Shown here: positions 1-9,928 of the stretch, one piece after another
Layout: every line of letters begins with the position of its first letter
Position numbering within the stretch: position 1 is the stretch's first letter
Assembly: GCA_011316305.1 (NCBI GenBank)
Contig: SAUG01000040.1
Location: forward strand, 62,001-126,000
From: Rusavskia elegans
Taxonomy: Eukaryota > Ascomycota > Lecanoromycetes > Teloschistales > Teloschistaceae
DNA: 64,000 nucleotides
Reading direction: 5' to 3'
The notes under the pieces: generated by a model
Databases searched by the model: none
The model's input: only the letters and a program-made list of their open reading frames with translations
Told to the model about the DNA's origin: nothing
Translations under genes and position numbers: made by a program

Positions 1-22
1 AAATAGGTTCTGACGATTGCAG

Positions 23-1075
23 TTCCAACTCGCCGATTCCCATAATCTTGGTGGCCATGGGTGCTTCAATGCTGGTGTATTTGTCGTTAGGCGCATAACT
101 ACTGGGGAAACTATGGTCCAGAAACGATACAAGACAGAGGACATCAAAAACGGTACCGCCGAGTTTGAAATGAAGGTATTGAGGAAATATAGGCACAACA
201 ACATCGTCGAATACCTTTGTGGTTTCATCGATGAGACGACTTATCGGGAACCCGTCGCAAGTCTATTCATGGAGTACTGTGACCGAGGTAACGTCAATGA
301 TGTCCTCAAGGAGCATCATATGCTAGACAAACCTTTGTCCGAGAAGAAAGTCTGGCACATTGCCATAGGGCTTGTCAACGCGGTGGCGTTCCTACAATAT
401 GGTGTTCGAGATGCATGCTTCCACCCTGAGCCACCAAAGCCAAATTGGACAGGAGTACTACATCGAGACATCAAACCCGACAATATATTTTTATGCAGTC
501 AGCCCGGTGAGCCACTACCACGGGTCGTTCTCGGTGATTTCGGGCAAGGATATATCATGAACGATGATGGTAAATGGCAAGTATTGTTCCTAGCCTTGGT
601 ATTCTTTCTAAGAAACAGTGCTTTATTGGGAGTAGAGACACGACTCAGCCCAAGTTCATCCTGGAACATCCGAATGGAGCGATGCTAATCTTGACCTCTT
701 CTTAGGGGCCGCCAATATATGGCTGGCAACATATCAACAGCGCCACCTGAAGTCAATGCAGGTGGCCTGTGTGCCTATACCTTCGCCGGCGATGTTTATG
801 CTGTCGGCGTAACCATACGTATTATATGTACGGAGACAACACAAGCCGGCCAAGCCGGCTTCCAACGTGGAAGCTACTACTCGGACGTCATGAGTGTAGC
901 CATCTCCACATTGACCCGAGCTGCTCAATCCCAACGACCACGAATGGATGTTTTTGGAAGCCGCATGCCAGAGTGGCGACACCAAGCATTATCGATAGGC
1001 TCACATCACCGAGCTGGTCCTCCATACCAGGATTTCATGCAACCCCAAAATCCGCATGGTTGGGGTCGCTGGTAG
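23..1075 (+). CDS. Diverged protein kinase, 3' part (5' end outside window)
   Basis: Two exons are visible, 23-576 and 706-1075. An upstream intron appears to end in TTGCAG at 17-22, just after an in-frame stop at 11-13. The first exon carries a glycine-rich loop (NLGGHGCFNAG), a candidate ATP-binding lysine (MVQKRY), a helix-C glutamate, the catalytic loop HRDIKPDN and DFG. The second exon carries a PPEV motif, equivalent to APE, and AGDVYAVGV, equivalent to the helix-F aspartate region. This order is that of a Ser/Thr protein kinase. The C-lobe is short and loses similarity after about residue 290 of the visible part. The canonical GT donors at 570 and 581 both break the frame; a GCAAGT donor at 577 restores it (TG|G gives Trp). 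Substrate and pathway cannot be told. A decayed gene is possible. Confidence 0.7.
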
Positions 1076-2879
1076 GTGATGCTTTGACTGAGAGCCAGGC
1101 CTATCGTATTATTTTGCTTTGCAGAAGACTTAGGGCTCAAGGAGATGAGGAAAGGGTTAGCAATCAAAGGCGCAGATGAGAGAAAGATTACCATGCCTCT
1201 TGACATTGGTTTTCAACAGCATGCAGCATTAACAGTTGTTTGGGTGTATCATTCACAACAGAACAGAATTCAGGGAAATTTCATGTACGATTCTCAAGAC
1301 ATCTCACCCAGATCTTGACATCTCTCTCTTGTCGTCCCTCTTGATATCTACCCATGCCAAAAAATAGCGAATTGTGTCACCACCCGTACGAGCTTGTAGA
1401 GGTCCCTGATACATCGGATCTTATTCGCTCAACCGTCGTAGATGCATCAAGTATGATTCTCCCGACCAAACCTCCTTTGATGGAATACCATGGCCGCTAC
1501 GAGAGCTCGCACATGGTCACGGGTGCAGCCGGGGACGTCTCAGCAGCTCTGCCGCCTACGGCCATCCGACTGCATCAGAATCATCGCCAAGACAGCTCTT
1601 GGCCACCCGGAAGCCATCATACCAGAAAAATGGTAATGGAAAGACGTTGTCGCGCGCCAAGGCCAGCTCGTATGCGTGTATCGCATAAGCTGGCTGACGA
1701 AATGTCGACGCAGTCAGGCAGCTATGCAACAAAAGCAAAATAATACAACCAAAAGGAATAGAAGAAGAGAATGGGGGTCCAGTGTCTTCTAATGGGTTCG
1801 GATGAGGCATTTCTCTTCTGCCCTCGTGCGCATGTACGAAGATCGCGAAGGGAGCCCTCGGAAGCAGCTCACACCGTCACAGCCGCTCTTCCGTCCATGA
1901 ACCTTGTCTCTTCCCCGTCTTTTTATTCCCCGATGATTCGTGAGGGTTGGCTGGGGCACCCGAGGGGGTTCGCGACGGTTCGAAAGTCAATCGCCAGAGA
2001 CGCCACGAGGAGATAGCCGTCAGACCGATAGCCGTCGTTGGCCTATGAATAGGTGCCGCTGTCAATCCATACAAGAGCGTGCAAAACAGCCACAGTATGT
2101 ATGATGATCATATTCCTCGAGTAAGCGGTTCACTGCTGTCATGGCCGTTTATGCCCGTTTTTCGCCTTGGCCTTGCCGTGAATTATCGCAGATCTCGATA
2201 CAAGCTCATTGCAGGATACTTCCCCAACCATGATGTAGTGTGGCAGGTTGGCGGTGAAAACCAACGCAGGGCATCCTCGTGGTCGCATTATTTCCAACCC
2301 GCCACCGTGTTTCTATGCCTGTGAGATGTTGTTTTAGGCGTAGCCGACGCCCACACAAGCACCCGCGGAAGTTCGGAAACCAGCTCACTGCTTAAAACCC
2401 CACGCTCCGCTCCCCACTACTCATACATCATACTGCTGTGTTATTCACCACCACTCGACCTTCCTTCATCCACCTTGCTGTTCTACCTCGCCAGCTGTGC
2501 CGTCCTGTACTGTGTCTTCCAGCAAGAACGGCAACGGGGACTGCAACTGCAACACCCACCGCTCTTGATCGACCTCGAACACTTTCCTATCTGGCCCACG
2601 CCAATTGGTTCGAGGCGCAGCCCCTCCTCTCCAATGCTGCACCAGCTGCAGTAATCCTCGTTCCGTACGTCAGCCCACGCGGCCATCGGACCATGCTACT
2701 TGCGACGCACTTGTAGCATTGAAGCAGTGCATACCGTGCTCGCTCACCGAGTCTTGCCTGTCCACCTATTCCACTTGGCCCGCATCACATCCGAGTCGCC
2801 GGCAACGATCGCCATAAAAGAAGGCTTACAAGCGACCCAGCATCTTCCCACCTGATTGCTCTCTACCATAGAGGCAGCC
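1076..2879. other. Intergenic region upstream of the copper-fist gene
   Basis: About 1.8 kb with only short overlapping open frames on both strands (the longest about 130 codons) and no recognisable domain. Pyrimidine-rich patches occur near 1310-1345 and 2400-2480. The right-hand part probably contains the promoter and 5' leader of the copper-fist gene that starts at 2880. I see no RNA gene or repeat. Confidence 0.5.
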
Positions 2880-4421
2880 ATGTTGATAAACGGCGAGAAA
2901 TGGGCGTGCGAGGCGTGTGTGAGAGGCCATCGTGTCAGTAATTGTCAGCATTCTGGTAAGCTTTCGAGGTGACCCGTAGTCCTGACTGCAGGGCTGCTTC
3001 GAAGGTCCCACCGCTGATCAATGGCATAAGATCGGCCTCTTACGCATATCAACAAAAAGGGTCGTCCCGTCTCGCAATGTCCCCACTGCAGAGGCCTGCG
3101 CAAGGCCCGAGCCTCCCATGTCAAGTGTGAATGTGGGGAGAAACCACACAGCAAGGACGAATGTCCAGATGTCGGGTTGCAGAAAGATCGTGCCGAAGCC
3201 AATACGATCGAGGCATCACTGAGTGCCGGCATCCCCGATGGGAAACCCTGCTGTTGCACCCACGGATCACGCTGCACTTGCGCTTTGAAGAAGGAATACT
3301 TGGACTCCGTACCTGAGACCGGTCTGCCGAAGCCTTCTCCCACCTCACTCATCGCACGGAAGCCCAGGCTGCAGTCTACCAATTCAGAAACCTCTCTAAC
3401 ACACTTCACCAACGGCCATCACAAGCCAGTCCACAAGCACAATGACGCCCACAACAAACTTGGCACCCCCTACAAAATCCCGATCCCCCACAGCATCAGC
3501 GGAAACCATGATATAGGCAGGAAATCGAGCGACAGCCTGCCATTGTCCAAGACACTGGATTACGTCCCTTCGTTCCACGATTCTTTCACGAGCGCCCAGC
3601 AAGAAGTACGCCAGGTCAAGTCGGAGCACGGATCGCCAAAGCCAAAAACTTTCCCACGTTTCAGTGGTCTCGATAACCCTCTTCCACCGCTGGACTTGTC
3701 CTACCCGGCATATCTTGATACCATTGGAAGTCCCCTGCCGGACGATTACCTCAACGATGGTTACCCCCGAAAACCTTACGAATCCTACCGGACATCTCAC
3801 GACGACGCACCTGTCATGTCTCCCGCACTCAGCATGCCAGCCGTCGACTGGACTGCTCTCGATCTGGGAACATCTGCATCTTACAGCCAGCCTCCGTCAT
3901 ACGCCAGTTTCGAGCGCAACCTCGGTGCAGCAGCGTTGAGCAGCTCTTCATCCGGGGGTGTCTCCGACTTCGACGAGTACATGCCCCGTACCGCTCCAAC
4001 GCATCCCCTACTTGGCCACGGTGAAATACCCCACAGCGCCCCTGGGAACTGCAACCGCCAGGACACCACGTCATCCTTTCTCAGCCAACCAACATCCGAT
4101 ATCCTCTCATCCAGCGCCAGCCCGAACAGCCTCGACATGGACGAGTTCATCCCCCCCAAAACAACCGCATCTCCCACGGAATTCGAAGATCCCAGCGCAC
4201 CCATGAGTTCGGAAAAATTCGTCAAACACGGGTTGACGGTGCAAGATGTGCAAAAGCTGGCGCATCCCAACAACGATACCCCGACCGAGGAAATGGGGGA
4301 ACTCAATCTACCGAACACGATCGAGAACAAGCAGCCTATGCCGTGGGCGATTCCTTTTGATCAGGAAGAAGCGATTTTCACGCCGGATGGGGATGAGCGG
4401 AGCAGTATTTGGACGAGATGA
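2880..4421 (+). CDS. Copper-fist DNA-binding transcription factor
   Basis: Two exons, 2880-2955 and 3031-4421, give 488 aa; the intron 2956-3030 ends in AAG. The start is the ATG at 2880 because the protein then begins MLINGEKWACEACVRGHRVS, the canonical start of a copper fist. Residues 1-40 hold the zinc-binding C-x2-C...H and the GRP minor-groove motif (KKGRPVSQC). At about residues 95-110 lies the Cys cluster CCCTHGSRCTC, which in Ace1/Mac1/Cuf1/GRISEA proteins binds Cu(I). The rest is Ser/Pro-rich and low in complexity, as expected for an activation region. No second Mac1-like Cys-rich repeat is visible. The protein is expected to act in the nucleus on copper-uptake or copper-detoxification genes; which of the two cannot be decided from sequence. 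Confidence 0.93.
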
Positions 4422-4657
4422 CACGCATGGGAGGCGCGTATGCCTTCCTTGGTGACGATCTTCATGAGTCTTTCGATAGAGGTATTGCATTTGCATCTGC
4501 ATTGTGGCATTGTGGGGCATGGGTTTTGGACTGTAGATAGCATTGTTGGGGATAGAGCATGCATCGCGTTTCGCGTTTCACACAATGCCATTGGGGTTCT
4601 ATCTACGCTGCTTTGTTCACTTCTGGGGTTTGATTGACCACGCAATTGTGTCGAGGA

Positions 4658-4694
<37 letters not shown>

Positions 4695-4846
4695 AGGAAA
4701 GGGTATCACTAATCACTAAAAATACACCCAACGTCCTGGTCTTTCAATAGGTGTCGCTCCGTTGAACGTTTCATGACGTCTCTCATCCGCCGATGACTCC
4801 TCCCCCTCGGCAACGCCGGATACTCCATCGCGCATCCACGAACATC
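4422..4846. other. Intergenic, convergent 3' ends
   Basis: Space between the copper-fist gene and the minus-strand membrane-protein gene, so it should hold both 3' UTRs. Apart from the TTGC microsatellite at 4658-4694 I see nothing structured. Confidence 0.6.
4658..4694. repeat. TTGC microsatellite (about 9 units)
   Basis: A perfect tetranucleotide tandem repeat of 37 nt in the 3' intergenic space. It is likely length-polymorphic. It overlaps no coding frame. Confidence 0.95.
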
Positions 4847-5180
4847 CTAAGAAGTCTTCAACATGCCCTTCTTATTCCGCCCTTGCTTCTGCTGATACGC
4901 AGAATACCCCACAAAGGCCGCGACGATGAGACCGATGATGACGATGTTGCCTGTACGTCGTTAGTCCTCGTTCACAATGCGCATTCCGTCCGTTGTAGAA
5001 GAGAGACATACCGAGAAGGAAACCGACGAAACCGCGGAAGAGATCGATGATGGAGCTGAGGAGGGAAGAGGTGGTTGCGAAGACGGTTTCGATGGCGGAG
5101 TAGAAGGTGTGGAAGATGGAGGTTAGGATGTTGAGGAAGGAGGAGATGAGGTTGTTGAGGGAGGAGGTGATGCTGGACAT
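4847..5180 (-). CDS. Small predicted membrane protein, 90 aa
   Basis: Two exons on the minus strand, 5180-5012 and 4950-4847, joined across a 61-nt intron (4951-5011; donor GTATGT, branch CTAAC, acceptor ACAG). The frame closes exactly. The N-terminal 55 residues are an amphipathic Ser/Leu/Ile/Phe-rich stretch. After the splice comes one clear hydrophobic segment, GNIVIIGLIVAAFVGYSAYQ, and a basic tail (QQKQGRNKKGML). This suggests a single-pass membrane protein with a cytosolic basic end. I recognise no family. Without splicing, the second exon reads out of frame and the membrane segment is lost, so simple frame scans miss it. Confidence 0.75.
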
Positions 5181-5373
5181 TGTGGTGGGTGGGTGGTGCT
5201 GGCGGTGAGGATTGGTGGTGAAGGGGGAATGAGGGATTGGGATTGCTGATGCTGAGGATGCTGGAAGATTGGGGAATGGGGATTGTAGTCTTGGTGATGT
5301 TTGGGATGGTGATACTGGGCCTGAAGTTGAGTGCCTGGGTAATGATGGGAAAGCAGAGGTTTATGACAGGAGT

Positions 5374-5969
5374 CTAGGCGACGCGACGAGCTTGTTTGCG
5401 GCTACGAGTGCTCCTTCGCAGAGATGACGTCAGAGGGCCCGTCCCAACTGGACCCTGAGTTCGCAGCCGCTTCCACGAAACGTCAATCTGTCGTCTCAGT
5501 CGTAAACCGACTTCTCGCTGCACCGATGCGAGACTCAGCTCATGTTCGATCCCAGCAGTTTCCATCGTAATCGCCTGCTGCGTTTCGAGCAGCCCGTCGA
5601 CTTCCCTTGATACTTTCCGTAGCGTCTTCGCAAAACCCTGGGTCATATCGCTATATTTGTGTAGAGCGCCGCCCGTGGACTTCGGGTGGAATGCTGAATG
5701 GCGGTTTCGGAGCAGGGTTTGGAAAGACTGCAGAGCTTGGGTTCTACGCTGTGTTTCCCGTTTTAGGGCCTGGACTATTGTGGAGGTCTCCTGGAGCCCT
5801 GCTGAGAGTTGGCCCAACTCTGAGTCGATTCGACGAAGCTGGTAGTCGTTGTTAGCTGATGGCTTTTGTGGATGGAAATGTTGGGACTGACGTTCTCGCC
5901 AAAGACTTCGGGTAAGTGCTGAGCTGCGTGCGAGTTTGTGGCTGGCCGCTCGGATTCAGAGGTTGCCAT
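5374..5969 (-). CDS. Tandem small helical protein, array copy 1 (180 aa)
   Basis: Exon 1 is 5969-5892, exactly 26 codons. The intron 5839-5891 has donor GTCAGT, branch CTAAC and acceptor CAG. Exon 2 is 5838-5374. The exon 2 product is almost all helix-forming, with regularly spaced Leu/Ile (RRIDSELGQLSAGLQET...), and looks like a coiled coil. Start codon context, exon 1 length and donor are the same as in the next copies upstream. The 3' end differs: it lacks the C-terminal ELW...AVSK-stop block seen in copies 2-4. No family recognised, no signal peptide or membrane segment. It is the last gene of a head-to-tail array with a spacing of about 830-850 bp. Confidence 0.65.
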
Positions 5970-6062
5970 GGTGCTGGTGGTGTGATTGCGCGTCCGAAGA
6001 TTCGAAGTAGGTTGGTCTTTTGAAAATCACCGCAATTCAATACGGTAAAATATGGTTGAATC

Positions 6063-6073
6063 AAGTCTTGGCA
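6063..6073 (-). promoter_or_regulatory. Array promoter element, copy 1
   Basis: Plus-strand AAGTCTTGGCA (minus TGCCAAGACTT), about 94 nt upstream of the ATG of copy 1. It lies in a longer block, GAATCAAGTCTTGGCAT, which recurs upstream of copy 3. Position and conservation suggest a regulatory site. It could simply be retained duplication. Confidence 0.45.
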
Positions 6074-6163
6074 TATGGTTATCAACCTTTTCGAGATTTC
6101 ATCATACTTTCAGATGATAAACTTCAAAGCATGTATTGGAAAGTTGGGTGGCTTGTTTCCTAT

Positions 6164-6815
6164 CTACTTGCTTACTGCTATCAACTGCCAGAGCTCAATC
6201 AAATTCACGCCTCCTTGTTGGTGGGCCCTGACCGCCGCGCCTTGAGAACATTGGCGTCAAGCTGGTTGCTGAGCTCACAGTAAAGCGCTTGTTGAATCCA
6301 GAATAAATAGTGAGTGAAGGCCGAATGCACATCAATCGCCATGTCAGAGAGAAGTACTGGAGAGGTCAGAGGCCTATCAGAATCCAAGTCCGCTGCTCGG
6401 CGCAGACTGAGGCCAATACATTGAGCTTGCTCGCTATCGGATCCAATTTCTCCGAGATTTCTCGTACAGTCCTAACAAAGGACTCTCCATGATGACAACA
6501 GCCCTTGAGTGCGCCGCTTTTGAAGGCAGTTTCGAAAGTCGAAAGGCAATGTTCCAGCCTAGACTGGAAGCTTTTCATGTCCCATGTCCGACTTTCCCCC
6601 TCCCGTTGGAGTAAATAAAGCTTGTTTGCGTTGTCATCGGCATCTTTGAAGAGTTCAAGGGAAGGCTTGTCCATCAGATGCCACTTTCAATCGTTAGCCA
6701 GCAGTCTCCCATTGAATATCGGAGCTTCGTAACTGACATTCGCGCGGCTAGCTTCTGACTTGTATTGGGCTGCGTCCTTCAGCCCGGCTGTTCCTTGGGG
6801 TTCAGCTTCTGTCAT
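6164..6815 (-). CDS. Tandem small helical protein, array copy 2
   Basis: Exon 1 is 6815-6738, 26 codons (MTEAEPQGTAGLKDA...). The intron 6684-6737 has donor GTCAGT, branch GCTAAC and acceptor AAG. Exon 2 starts at 6683 and stays open to a stop at 6366, which would give 131 aa. The last block before 6164 matches copies 3 and 4 and encodes IELWQLIAVSK-stop in another frame. A likely 3' acceptor (GGTCAG, exon from 6227) precedes it, so one or two further introns are probable, but I could not fix their donors. The product is a short helical, Leu-rich protein of unknown function. Confidence 0.5.
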
Positions 6816-6932
6816 GGTGATGGTGTGATCGCATATTCGAAGGTTTGAGGAGGTTTCGTATCGAAGTTTGTAACAAAGTGGAGGGGCCGGTACTGTCAAA
6901 ACATAGGAAGAGATGATGACCTTGGAAGTAAA

Positions 6933-6943
6933 AAGTCTTGGCA
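6933..6943 (-). promoter_or_regulatory. Array promoter element, copy 2
   Basis: The same plus-strand AAGTCTTGGCA core, about 118 nt upstream of the ATG of copy 2. Only the core and a few flanking bases are shared with the other two sites. Confidence 0.4.
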
Positions 6944-7031
6944 CCCGAATATTAACCATTTGGGGATTCACTCGGGTCAAGACGACGATTTCAACAGCAC
7001 ATATCGTAAAGTCGAGCAGCTTGGTTCCTAT

Positions 7032-7642
7032 CTACTTGCTGACTGCTTTTGACAGCCAAAGCTCAATCAGCACCCACTCCTCCTTCTCGGTGGACCGCGA
7101 TCGCGGGAAAGGCCGCTACTCTAGAAAGGAACTCGAGTGGAGCCTGTACAACGAACATAGTCTGCTCTTGCTCCAGCAGCAAGCGCTCGTTGACGTCCGT
7201 TTTCCATCCAGACCCTCCTAAGCAGCTCACGGCGGAGAACCAAAACCCTCGGCGACATCGCTTCGAACTCCAAGCGCACGCGTTCCATTTCACAAATCGC
7301 TTTGTCGAGAACCGGTATAAAGCTTCGGGCGGCCTCAGGACGGCCACTAGCAGTGAGGCCTTCTTCGAGAGCGCGACGACGCTCTTCGAATATGTGCTGG
7401 GAATCGAGTGCGTGCCTAGCACAGAGTCTTAGCTCTACGGATAGTAGATCGAGCTTGAAGAGCAGTTCTCGAGCGTCCTCTGTGGTTGCGGGTAGAGGTT
7501 CGTGGAGTAGACGGAGCTGTCAATCGTGAGATGGTAAACTCTGATAGCTAATATTTATAACTGACGTGGTTGCGTGAATATTCTGGCAAGTATTGGGCTG
7601 CGTGTTTGTACGCCGCCGTCTCTCAGGTTCAGATACTGCCAT
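7032..7642 (-). CDS. Tandem small helical protein, array copy 3 (possibly decayed)
   Basis: Exon 1 is 7642-7566 with the same GTCAGT donor, but it is 77 nt long instead of 78. The intron 7517-7565 ends TTGACAG. The downstream frame that looks coding starts LRLLHEPLPATTED and continues as a charged helical stretch; it is out of phase with a 77-nt exon 1. Either an atypical donor (GTTATA, 4 nt further) is used or the copy carries a 1-nt deletion. The 3' block encodes EEWVLIELWLSKAVSK-stop, preceded by a TAG acceptor at 7116-7118. The internal introns are unresolved. Function unknown. Confidence 0.4.
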
Positions 7643-7754
7643 GGTGATATTGGTGGTGGTGTGATTGAGGATCAAAGGGTTTTGTTCTGTTGGGGAGAAG
7701 TTACCACAGAGTGATGAGCACGGTACAAGATCAAAGATCACGTCCCAGTGAATC

Positions 7755-7765
7755 AAGTCTTGGCA
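7755..7765 (-). promoter_or_regulatory. Array promoter element, copy 3
   Basis: Plus-strand AAGTCTTGGCA, about 113 nt upstream of the ATG of copy 3, within GAATCAAGTCTTGGCAT as at copy 1. Confidence 0.45.
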
Positions 7766-7838
7766 TTTGAACAACAACATTTTTGAGACGTCAACATGAT
7801 TTCGAACAGTTCGGAAAGCTGAGTGGCTTGGTTCCTAT

Positions 7839-8482
7839 CTACTTGCCGACTGCTTTCAACCGCCAAAGCTCAAACGGCACCCAGTCCTTCTTCGCAGCCA
7901 ATATCTGCGGCTTCAGCCGAGACATTCCATGGCATCCTGGTGATGGTGTCAGGATCCTCCTCAGGTAACTCCTACAGGCTCTCCTATCCTTCAAAGTTTG
8001 TCTTCATGCCCATCAAGAGTGATGATCCCAGCGGACCTTCGAATACAAGTACGCCGACTGGTGGAAATCCCACTACATCTGTCCAGCAGTCTCCATATTC
8101 CGAAGAGTTCCTCCACAACCCCCTCAAGCTTGGCGCGAGTTCCTTGGAGATTCCCAATAAAGCGCTCGGTAGCATCGTGATGATCATTGTGTGCAGCATC
8201 ACTCGTAATTATTTCATACAGTCGCTCCTGGAGTAAAGAGTGCATTTTGACGACGGGCAGGTCCGGTATGAGGTTGTGGAGTTTCTTCAACCCTGCTTTG
8301 CCGTCACGGCTTAGCCATCTCGTTTGTAGAGCGTCGGGGTAGCTGAGGAACTTCAGCTATAGGGGTTTAGCATTTCGAACTCGATTTGGGGCTGGGGTAC
8401 TGACAGTTTCATGCCCTTCTGGTGGCACGTATTGCAGGAGATGGTCGTATTTTGCCTTCTCTTTGGTATCCGAAGAGGCCAT
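7839..8482 (-). CDS. Tandem small helical protein, array copy 4
   Basis: Exon 1 is 8482-8405, exactly 26 codons (MASSDTKEKAKYDHLLQYV...). The intron 8357-8404 has donor GTCAGT and acceptor TATAG. Exon 2 starts at 8356 and stays open to 7991, which would give 147 aa; it includes a helical stretch ERFIGNLQGTRAKLEGVVEE. The block shared with copies 2 and 3 lies further on and encodes KKDWVPFELWRLKAVGK-stop (stop at 7839). It is preceded by a good acceptor (CTGACACCATCACCAG), so a longer product using a donor near 8055 is possible. The AAGTCTTGGCA element is not found upstream of this copy. Function unknown. Confidence 0.5.
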
Positions 8483-9426
8483 TTTTGTCGGACCGCCGAT
8501 TGTGTGTAGGGTCTGGAGGTTGTTGATGACAGGTTTCGTACGCACGTGTGAGGTTATGGTGGAGATTCCCAATCGAGTGGATTGGATTGAGCTAAAGGTG
8601 ACATCATCAGGATTATTGAGAGTGATGAAGATCTATTGACTGATGAGATAGCCTCTAGTGAAATTTTATTCACTCATGAACAGCACTTCTGGCCCGATTC
8701 AAGGCGTGGGAGTCAACACTGAGGGGTACGGAAGAAGCGGTGAACGTCTTGCAATGGGACAATAGTGGATGCTCCCAAGTCACGGAAGCCTTTTCCTGTC
8801 CTCGTTACTCTTCTCCTGCTTACTGTCAATAGTGTCATATCGTAATTGGCGACAATTAGCCATTATTCTGCATGCCCTCTTAATGCCAACCGCCAATAAA
8901 TCAGAATGGCTGCTACGTAAGAATATTTGACATCGAGAGTTTCTTTCCTGCAAGCTTAGACCGGATCTCGCGGCAAATAACAATCCAAGTGGCTTCACTA
9001 TCACGGTAGCCATACCTAAGGTAGCTGTCGGCTAAGGGTCCATCAGGCTCAAACAGTTCCAATTGCTGTTATGTGTCAATAAAATCGTTCAAGGTGATCA
9101 CGTTTGGCACGATGTTGGAAGAACAGCCTTTCATACACGAGAGTCATGAACCATCAACCAGTGTCTTGGAAGTACCAAGCAGATGCCTGAAAACCAGATT
9201 GGACTTCTTGTGTGGGCAACAGTGTGTAATCCATCGGCACAGCAGTGGGAGTGACTACCAATGGCTCCCCATGTCCCCCAAACTGTGCTTGAACGTCCTC
9301 GCATAGCAATTGCTGCATCTTCCGAACCGCCTCGCCGCCTGTACTTCGGAGATGGGAATAAAGACGCCCAAGAGCGGGGGGCGGTCTTGTAACTGCCCCA
9401 ACCTGCATGCATGAAAGCTCGCAGCC
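8483..9426. other. Region between array and next gene, possible relics
   Basis: No copy with the 26-codon exon and GTCAGT donor is found here. A minus-strand frame at 9154-9408 has protein-like composition (GGEAVRKMQQLLCEDVQAQF) and could be an exon belonging with the gene at 9427-9923 or a relic. The minus frame 8780-9013 has no supporting feature. Confidence 0.35.
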
Positions 9427-9923
9427 TCAAGGCGGCAATATTTCTCGAAGTATCATATCGAAGTATTTCTCCCGCTTAGCAAACTCGATAAAGAAGTCCA
9501 CGAGCCCTTCCGAAAATCCATTAGCCTTGGTATAGATACCCTTGAGCACTCCGACGAAATCCTCTGCGGCATCGTCGAACTTGTTCGAGGCGCTTCTTTT
9601 GATTCGATGCTCGATTTCCACTATGCGACGGCCGACCATGGACTCAAAGAAGAACACGTCGACTCCGAGTTTGGGTACATGGTATTTGAGATCCCGTAAT
9701 TTGTCCATGTTGAGGCTGTAGGATTCCAAAAAGGTCCTGTTCGATACCTCAAACAAGAGCTTCATCTAGTACATGTCAGCTCTCCTGGGTCGCATTATGA
9801 ATGACAAAACTTACATCTTCGCGTTGAGCTTCCGAAAGCATTTCGCGGATTTGTTCATATCTTGGTAGATCCTTGATAAAGGGACCTTCAGTCTTGGACA
9901 GGAGGTAAGCAATCCAGATGAAT
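9427..9923 (-). CDS. Hypothetical helical protein (5' end unresolved)
   Basis: Two exons are supported, 9923-9815 and 9765-9427, joined across a 49-nt intron (9766-9814; GTAAGT ... TACTAG). The first visible exon reads FIWIAYLLSKTEGPFIKDLP and follows an acceptor CCCAG at 9924-9928. The second reads as a charged helical protein (DDAAEDFVGVLKGIYTKANG). The start exon upstream was not identified; candidate frames at 9930-10540 are weak. It resembles the array proteins in size, strand and helical character, but shares neither their first exon nor their donor. Confidence 0.45.
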
Positions 9924-9928
9924 CTGGG

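Noticed and set aside
2956..2991. A 36-nt intron (GTAAGC to CTGCAG) in the copper-fist gene
   Set aside because: Too short for these fungi and it runs into a stop; the acceptor at 3030 gives the exact copper-fist sequence.
8780..9013. 77-codon minus frame as a fifth array member
   Set aside because: It lacks the 26-codon exon, GTCAGT donor, promoter block and C-terminal motif of the array.
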